DNA of 64,000 nucleotides from NCBI RefSeq assembly GCF_900099785.1, contig NZ_FNDS01000010.1:124001-188000 (forward strand), written 5' to 3'. The notes beneath the pieces are model-generated. The model did not search any database. It saw only the letters and a program-made list of their open reading frames with translations, and was not told where the DNA came from. The DNA is from Pseudomonas panipatensis (GTDB lineage: Bacteria; Pseudomonadota; Gammaproteobacteria; Pseudomonadales; Pseudomonadaceae). Shown one piece after another: positions 58,492 through 64,000 of this stretch; position 1 is the stretch's first letter; each line of letters starts with the position of its first letter. Both the position numbers and the translations under genes were made by a program.

Positions 58492-60618
58492 ATGCGCTCG
58501 GTGCTTCTGACCCTGACATTGGCCCTGTCATCCGCTGCCGTGCTGGCACAGCCGCTGCCACTGCAAACCCTGATCGACAAGCAACAGGCCAACCCGCTGC
58601 TGCGCGCCGGCGAGGCCGAACTTCGCGCCATAGACGCCGAGTCGAAGATCACCGAGGACGCCGCCGGCTGGCAGTGGGTCGCCGGCGGCGGGATGGGGCG
58701 CTACCGCGAACTGGTGACGCAGAGCATTCGCGACGACTACTACGGGCGCAACCTCAGCGTCGGTCTGCGCCACCCACTGCTGGGTAGCCTGAAGCGCCAA
58801 CTGGACCTGCTGCAAGCCAAGGATTACGAGCGCCAGCGCCAACAGGCGCTCCTCGCCCTGGCCGCCGCCAGCCAACGCCTGGCCCTGCGCAGCGCCTACG
58901 CCGACTGGTGGCGCGCGCAACAGGAGGTCGCGCTCTGCGCGACGCTGCAGCCCTCGGCAAAGAAGGCCGCCGAGGCGATTCGCCTGCGCATGAAGAAAGG
59001 CCTGTCGCGCACCTCCGAAAGCCAGTTGCAGATGAACGAGTGGGAAGGACTGGCCAACCAATGCCAGGCGCTGAGCGCCATCGAGGCGGAAGTCCGCGAC
59101 GACCTGGCGAACCTGAGCAAGACCTCGATACCGGCGGATGCCGAGGCCGTGGCCGAGCCGCTGGCGTCCCGGCCGCAAACGCCGAATCAGTGGCGGATCG
59201 CGTTGAGTCAGCATCCGCGCGTGGTGGAAAAGCAGAGCCTGCGCGAGCTGGCCGACAAGCAACGCGACCAACCCTGGTATTCGGCCATCGACTCCGACGT
59301 GATCCTGGCCGCCACCCGCGAGTACCGCAGCGGCTCGGACAAGGCCGGTAGCGGCCTGGTCGCCAGCCTGGTCATCTCGGCGCCGTTCGACCTGGTCGGC
59401 GACACCCGCGCGCGCCAGCAGGTCGCCGATGCGCGTTACGAAGCGGCCTCCGAGCGGGTCGAGGCCGAACAGCAATCCTTGCAACTGGAGTTGAGCAAGG
59501 CGCTGCGCGCGCAGAATGCCGCGCAAGCCTCGATCAGGCTGCGCGGCCAGCAATGGCGCACCGCCGCCCTGGCGCTCAACGAGGAGGACAGCCGCGGCAG
59601 GCTGAGCGCCGATGGCAACCTCGACGCGTTGTTGAGCACCGAGCGCATCTATTTCCAGTCAGGATTCGAGTACATCGCCGCCTGGCATGCCGCCTGGCTG
59701 CGCCAGGCCGAATTGAACCTGTTCACCGAGGACAGCCCGCAGTTCGCCGAGCTGCTCGGTGACGAGCGCATGGAGTGGACGCCGATGCTGAAGACCCAAG
59801 CGTCTCCGCCCGATGGCGACCCGCCCCTTGCGAGCACGGGCAAGGCAACGCCGAGCGCGCCGGATCAATGGCTGCAAGCCACCTATATCTGGAACAGCGC
59901 CGCCCTGCTCGATCCCCGCGAGCGGCCGGCGGAACTGCAGGCCCTGCGCAATGCCGGCATGCAGAAAATCTACCTCGGCCTCGACGCCGCCCAGGTGGCC
60001 AACCTGAGCGTGACCCGCCAGCGCCTCGAACAGCTGCTCGCCGACGCCGCCCGCAGCGGCCTGCAGGTCAGCCTGCTGCTCGGCGATCCGAGCTGGATAG
60101 AACCCGCGCAGCGCGCGCAACTGACCAACCTGCTGGGCAAGCTTCGCGGCCTGGGATTCGCCAGCCTGCACCTGGACCTGGAAGTGGAGCAACTGGGCAC
60201 GCCGGTCCCCGACCAGCGCCTGAGAGACTGGCTCGACACCTTGCATGCGGCGGCATCCGCCAGCCAGTGGCCGGTGGAGATTTCCAGCCACCACCGCTGG
60301 TTTGCCGAGGCGAGCCCGGGACGCCCCTGCGTGCCCTGCGCGCTGCCCTCGGTCGGCGTGCGTCGGGTCAGCCTGATGATCTATACGCGCAACCCGCAAC
60401 GCAGCGCGCAACTGGCCGCGGAGATCGCCAAACGCTGGCCCGACCTGCAATTCCGCCTGGCACAGAGTGCCGAAGCGCAACTGCCGTCCAGCGAAAGCTG
60501 GGCCGGCGCCTCCGCCGAACAATTGCGCGGCCAGGGCACGGCCTGGCGCGCGCAGCTACAACCGCTGGGCATGACCGGCATCGACTGGCAGGCCTGGCGC
60601 GACTACCCCAAACGGTGA
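58492..60618 (+). CDS. TolC-family outer-membrane protein fused to a C-terminal barrel-like domain
   Basis: 708 residues. A signal peptide ends near AVLAQ (residue 20). Residues about 25-430 look like a TolC/OEP protein, helix-rich with repeated halves and ISAPFDLVGDTRARQQVADARYEAA. After a Pro/Ser/Gly linker (about 434-457) comes a roughly 250-residue domain with alternating strands and helices: KIYLGLD, VSLLLGDPSW, FASLHLDLEVEQLG, PVEISSHHRWF, RRVSLMIYT and GIDWQAWRDY. This resembles a TIM barrel of the glycoside-hydrolase type, with Asp562/Glu564 in the DLE position. Such a fusion is not usual in TolC proteins. It would span periplasm and outer membrane and export or trim the polymer. Confidence 0.75.
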   Translation: MRSVLLTLTLALSSAAVLAQPLPLQTLIDKQQANPLLRAGEAELRAIDAESKITEDAAGWQWVAGGGMGRYRELVTQSIRDDYYGRNLSVGLRHPLLGSLKRQLDLLQAKDYERQRQQALLALAAASQRLALRSAYADWWRAQQEVALCATLQPSAKKAAEAIRLRMKKGLSRTSESQLQMNEWEGLANQCQALSAIEAEVRDDLANLSKTSIPADAEAVAEPLASRPQTPNQWRIALSQHPRVVEKQSLRELADKQRDQPWYSAIDSDVILAATREYRSGSDKAGSGLVASLVISAPFDLVGDTRARQQVADARYEAASERVEAEQQSLQLELSKALRAQNAAQASIRLRGQQWRTAALALNEEDSRGRLSADGNLDALLSTERIYFQSGFEYIAAWHAAWLRQAELNLFTEDSPQFAELLGDERMEWTPMLKTQASPPDGDPPLASTGKATPSAPDQWLQATYIWNSAALLDPRERPAELQALRNAGMQKIYLGLDAAQVANLSVTRQRLEQLLADAARSGLQVSLLLGDPSWIEPAQRAQLTNLLGKLRGLGFASLHLDLEVEQLGTPVPDQRLRDWLDTLHAAASASQWPVEISSHHRWFAEASPGRPCVPCALPSVGVRRVSLMIYTRNPQRSAQLAAEIAKRWPDLQFRLAQSAEAQLPSSESWAGASAEQLRGQGTAWRAQLQPLGMTGIDWQAWRDYPKR

Positions 60619-60625
60619 GCGGCTC

Positions 60626-61672
60626 ATGAAAATTCGTTTCGACAGCGGCAAAGAGCGCAACCCTACTCAGGAAAACGGCATCCATGTGCTCTACGCGCCC
60701 GGCAAGCGCATGGCCTTTCGCCTGCGCTGGTATCTGATCCTGTTCCTGGTCGCCAGCCCGCTGATCTGGCTGGTCGGCAATTTCGTCTACGGCCTGGTGC
60801 TGATCGACGCCCCCGCGCAGTTGCACCTGCCGATCCAGGAAGTGCGCGCCCGGGATGCCGGGCGGGTCGACAGGATTTTCGTCACGGTCGGCGAGCAGGT
60901 GCACAGCCAGCAGCCGCTGCTCGACCTGGATAACCCGGAGTGGCGGGCCCGCCTGCTGCAACTGGCCGCCCTGCCCACGCAATCGCTGCGCGCCGATGAC
61001 GCCAGCCTGGTGCTCAAGGAGCGCCAGGTGCTCAGCGCCCGCGTGGGCCGTGCGGAACAGCGCGTCGCGCAGTTGCAAAGCCTGCTACAGCAAGGCGCGG
61101 CGACCCGTGGCGAGGTGCAGGCGGCGCAGGCCGAACGCGATGGTTATCGCGCCGACCTGCTGGCCTTCGAGCGGCGCGAGCAGATCGCCCGCCAATCGCC
61201 CGACCGCATCGATCGCGAACTGATCCAGCAGAACACCGAGCAGCAATGGTTGAAAACGCGCCTGCAAGCCCTGTCGATCAGCACGCCGGAGACCGGGCGC
61301 GTCGCCGAAGTGCTGGTCAATCCGGGCGAAAACGTCGGCCCGGGAACGCTGCTGATGCGCCTGGAGCTACAGGCCGAGCCCTTGCTCTGGGTGTATCTGG
61401 AGCCGCGCAACATCAGCTACGCCGGCATCGGCCGGCCGCTGAAAGTGCGCATGCCGGATGGCGAATGGCGCGATGCCCACGTCGTCCAGGCCGTCGATAG
61501 CGCCAGTCGCACGCCGGTGGTTCTGCGCGGCCCCTTCGCCGCCAGCGAAATCGGCTTGCAGGTCGCCGCCCGCTTCGATCAACCCCTGCCGGCGCGCTGG
61601 CGCATCGACCAGTTGCCGCTGAGCGTGCGCTTTCCCAGCGACTGGCTGCGCCTGCTGGGGCTGTCGCATTGA
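60626..61672 (+). CDS. HlyD/Alg44-like periplasmic adaptor, no PilZ domain
   Basis: 348 residues. A cytoplasmic N-terminus of about 33 residues, one membrane helix (about 34-60), then a biotinyl-lipoyl-like half (RARDAGRVDRIFVTVGEQVHSQQPLLDLDN), a coiled-coil hairpin (about 130-205) and the second half (ISTPETGRVAEVLVNPGENVGPGTLLMRL). It should link the inner-membrane synthase to the TolC-type exporter. The cytoplasmic part is too short for the PilZ domain that Alg44 uses to sense c-di-GMP. It starts 8 bp after the TolC-fusion gene. Confidence 0.82.
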   Translation: MKIRFDSGKERNPTQENGIHVLYAPGKRMAFRLRWYLILFLVASPLIWLVGNFVYGLVLIDAPAQLHLPIQEVRARDAGRVDRIFVTVGEQVHSQQPLLDLDNPEWRARLLQLAALPTQSLRADDASLVLKERQVLSARVGRAEQRVAQLQSLLQQGAATRGEVQAAQAERDGYRADLLAFERREQIARQSPDRIDRELIQQNTEQQWLKTRLQALSISTPETGRVAEVLVNPGENVGPGTLLMRLELQAEPLLWVYLEPRNISYAGIGRPLKVRMPDGEWRDAHVVQAVDSASRTPVVLRGPFAASEIGLQVAARFDQPLPARWRIDQLPLSVRFPSDWLRLLGLSH

Positions 61673-61773
61673 GGCCGGGCGAACGGCCCATTCGCTAAAC
61701 CCGAGGCAATCGGGATGAACACGCCGCCCACGCGGCGGCGTGCACGATTCTGTGTCTGTTGGAGTGACCTGCC

Positions 61774-62706
61774 ATGAGCGTTGAACGAATTCTGGTAACC
61801 GGTGGAGCGGGCTTCATCGGTTCGCATGTCGTCGAAACGCTGCTCGACAAGGGCTACAGCGTTCGCGTGCTGGACGATCTATCGAGCGGGAAACTGACCA
61901 ATCTGCCGGTCGACAACCCCAATCTGTGCCTGGTGGTGGGCGACGTGGCGGACGCCAGCATGGTCGAGCGGGCGATGAGCGACTGCCGCGCGGTCGTGCA
62001 CCTGGCCGCCGTCGCCTCGGTCCAGGCCTCCGTCGAGGACCCGCTGCGCACCCATCAGAGCAACTTCATCGGCACCGTCAACGTCTGCGAGGCGATGCGC
62101 CAGGCCAATGTGAAACGGCTGGTGTTCGCCTCGAGCGCCGCCGTCTACGGCAACAACGGCGAAGGCGCGACCGTCCACGAAGACACGCCGAAGGCCCCGC
62201 TGACGCCCTATGCCGCCGATAAACTGGCCAGCGAGCACTACCTGGACTTCTACCGCCGCCAGCACGGCCTGGAACCGACCATCCTGCGTTTCTTCAATAT
62301 CTTCGGCCCGCGCCAGGACCCCTCGTCGCCCTACTCGGGGGTGATCAGCATTTTCAGCGAACGGGCCAGGAACGATGCGCCCATCACCATCTTCGGCGAT
62401 GGCGAACAGACCCGCGACTTCGTCTATGTCGGCGACCTGGTGAAGATACTGATCCAGGCGCTGGAGCAGCCGCAACCGCTCAGCCAGCCGATCAATGTCG
62501 GACTCAGCCGGTCGATCAGCCTCAACGACCTGATCGCGGAACTGAGCGTGGCGCTGGGCAAGACCTTGAGCTTCCAGTTCGAGTCGCCGCGCCCCGGCGA
62601 CATCCGCCATTCGCGCGCGGACAACCGGCGCCTGCTCGAACACTTCAGCCTGAACTCGCCGACCAGCCTGGCGGAGGGCCTCTCGCGGCTGCTCAAGAGC
62701 CTCTGA
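61774..62706 (+). CDS. NAD-dependent sugar-nucleotide epimerase/dehydratase
   Basis: A 310-residue extended short-chain dehydrogenase with the NAD motif TGGAGFIGSH, the catalytic Ser/Tyr/Lys as FASSAAVYG and TPYAADKLASE, and FNIFGPRQDPSSPYSGVI. It resembles UDP-glucose/UDP-GlcNAc 4-epimerases (GalE/WbpP type) and would supply an activated sugar for the synthase. It has its own GGAGTG ribosome site and lies 101 bp after the adaptor gene. The exact sugar cannot be decided from motifs. Confidence 0.85.
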   Translation: MSVERILVTGGAGFIGSHVVETLLDKGYSVRVLDDLSSGKLTNLPVDNPNLCLVVGDVADASMVERAMSDCRAVVHLAAVASVQASVEDPLRTHQSNFIGTVNVCEAMRQANVKRLVFASSAAVYGNNGEGATVHEDTPKAPLTPYAADKLASEHYLDFYRRQHGLEPTILRFFNIFGPRQDPSSPYSGVISIFSERARNDAPITIFGDGEQTRDFVYVGDLVKILIQALEQPQPLSQPINVGLSRSISLNDLIAELSVALGKTLSFQFESPRPGDIRHSRADNRRLLEHFSLNSPTSLAEGLSRLLKSL

Positions 62707-62863
62707 TCCCGCGCCGCCGGCAGGCCCTGGACGGCGGCCCGGCCCGCTCGGCGCGCCCGTCGCGGGCCAGAAACAGCCGGCGCGCCCAGGCAAATCGCCA
62801 GCAATGGTCTAGCCTCCTGCAAATTAGATGTCGATTGAAGGATCTGTCTGTAGGAGCGAGGGA

Positions 62864-64000
62864 ATGCAGTATCAGGCGTTCAACGATGAGTCGGTGTTAC
62901 TGATCGTCGATGACCAGGCCAGCGATATCCGCCTGCTGGGCAAGGCTGCGGAAGGCCTGGGGATCATTCATTTCGCCTCCGACGGGCCCCAGGCGATCGC
63001 CCTGGCCAAGCGCATCCGCCCGGACCTGGTGCTGCTCGACATCGAGATGCCCGGCATGGACGGCTTCGAGGTCTGCCAGCAGCTCAAGGCCGATCCCAAG
63101 CTCGCCGACACCGCGATCATCTTCGTCACCGCCTACAACCAGGTCGCCCATGAGCTGCGCGCCCTGCACCTGGGCGGCGTCGACTTCATCTCCAAGCCGA
63201 TGAACGTGCCAGTGGCCCGCGCGCGCATCCGCACCCATGTGCGCCTGCGGCAGATGGCGCGCATCCTCGCCAAGCAAGACCCGCTGACCAACCTGCCCAA
63301 CCGCGCGCTGCTGGCCGAGCGCATCGACCAGGCCATCGACAGCGCGCGCGGCAGCCACCAGCGGGTGGCCATGCTGCTGCTCGACCTGGACAACTTCAAG
63401 GCCATCAACGATGCCGAGGGCCACTCGGTGGGCGACGCCATCCTGAAGAGCGTCGCCCAGCGCCTGCTCGGCCATGGGCGCCTGGTGGACAGCATCAGCC
63501 GCCCCGGCGGCGACGAGTTCATCCTGCTGCTGCAGGAGGTGACCTCCTTCGAAGCGGTGAGCGACCTGGCCACGCAACTGCTGGCGGACATCGCCGAGCC
63601 GCTGCTGATCCGCGCGGACCGCTACCACCTCACGGCGAGCATCGGCATCAGCCTGTTCCCCGACGACAGCAACGACCCCGAGGAACTCTTCCGCCATGCC
63701 GACTCGGCCATGTACCAGGCCAAGCAGGCCGGGCGCAACGGCTTCTGTTTCTTCTCCGCGGAAATCGAGAACCGCATGCGCGCCCGGCAGATGCTCGAAC
63801 GGCATCTGCGCCAGGCGCTGGAGAACGGCGTCTTCGAGGTCTTCTACCAGGCCAAGGTGGAGGCCGCGGATCAACGCATCGTCGGCGTCGAGGCGTTGAT
63901 CCGCTGGCGCAACGGCGAGGGCCGGCTGGAATCGCCGGCCGAATTCATTCCCCTGGCCGAGGAAACCGGGCTGATCCTGCCCATCGGCCGGCAGATCCTC
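62864..64000 (+). CDS. Response regulator with GGDEF and EAL domains (3' truncated by window edge)
   Basis: The frame runs open to the last base (379 codons seen). A receiver domain has Asp16/Asp17, phosphorylatable Asp59 (VLLDIEMPG), Thr89 and Lys111 (FISKPM). A canonical GGDEF domain follows (PGGDEF, residues 215-219) with I-site RLVD (206-209), then the start of an EAL domain with GVEALIRW. TAGGAGCGAG precedes the ATG. It is likely to set the c-di-GMP level for the upstream exopolysaccharide genes, though the direction of its net activity cannot be told. A cognate histidine kinase may lie beyond the window. Confidence 0.9.
   Translation, partial: MQYQAFNDESVLLIVDDQASDIRLLGKAAEGLGIIHFASDGPQAIALAKRIRPDLVLLDIEMPGMDGFEVCQQLKADPKLADTAIIFVTAYNQVAHELRALHLGGVDFISKPMNVPVARARIRTHVRLRQMARILAKQDPLTNLPNRALLAERIDQAIDSARGSHQRVAMLLLDLDNFKAINDAEGHSVGDAILKSVAQRLLGHGRLVDSISRPGGDEFILLLQEVTSFEAVSDLATQLLADIAEPLLIRADRYHLTASIGISLFPDDSNDPEELFRHADSAMYQAKQAGRNGFCFFSAEIENRMRARQMLERHLRQALENGVFEVFYQAKVEAADQRIVGVEALIRWRNGEGRLESPAEFIPLAEETGLILPIGRQIL

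Overview
This is a high-GC window from a gammaproteobacterium, almost certainly Pseudomonas or a close relative. The evidence is the complete liuRABCDE leucine/isovalerate operon in its Pseudomonas order, a phnWX pair with a divergent LysR gene, a ptrR/sad pair, an RHH-containing PutA, and short GTAGGATGGG-type intergenic repeats. Coding density is high and strong GC3 bias produces many long antisense shadow frames, which are left out. I see no tRNA, rRNA, insertion sequence, CRISPR array or replication origin.

Layout. 1-1.9 kb: the C-terminal part of a flavodoxin/FNR-type reductase overlapping apbE. 1.9-4.4 kb: a PtrR-like LysR regulator divergent from succinate-semialdehyde dehydrogenase. 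4.5-10.1 kb (minus strand): a sigma54 activator, an ABC half-transporter, a subtilisin-like protease and a FAD monooxygenase, overlapping head to tail. This looks like the maturation set (QhpF, QhpE, QhpG) of quinohemoprotein amine dehydrogenase, but the enzyme's structural and radical-SAM genes are absent. 10.3-17.6 kb: liuR and liuABCDE. 17.7-26.7 kb: a LysR regulator, K+ channel, AI-2E family permease, RhtA-like exporter with XRE-cupin regulator, PhoD-like phosphatase, phnX, phnW and their LysR regulator. 27-31 kb: small genes (DUF454, YajD-type HNH protein, FKBP isomerase, a membrane protein), thiM and a lipoprotein.

31-39.4 kb: a P1B-5 metal ATPase fused to a hemerythrin domain, a SulP transporter, PPK2, a DUF2252 protein and a lipoprotein. 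39.6-44.8 kb: two consecutive GGDEF-EAL proteins with different sensory modules. 45-50.2 kb: an isochorismatase-like hydrolase, a DUF2892/OsmC/CsoR-like operon with a clear TATACCC palindrome, a DMT permease with a His-rich tail, a hydrolase and a second DMT permease. 50.6-54.6 kb: trifunctional putA preceded by four GTTGCA motifs.

55.2-64 kb: after about 600 bp of unusually AT-rich DNA comes the most interesting part, a synthase-type exopolysaccharide locus that I cannot match to alginate, Pel, Psl, Pga or cellulose. It encodes a protein with six CxxC knuckles and a degenerate GGDEF domain that keeps an RxxD I-site, a processive GT2 synthase, a TolC-type outer-membrane protein fused to a barrel-like domain, an Alg44/HlyD-like periplasmic subunit without PilZ, a sugar-nucleotide epimerase, and a REC-GGDEF-EAL regulator that runs off the window. 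I infer that the first protein is the c-di-GMP receptor, in the way PelD serves Pel.
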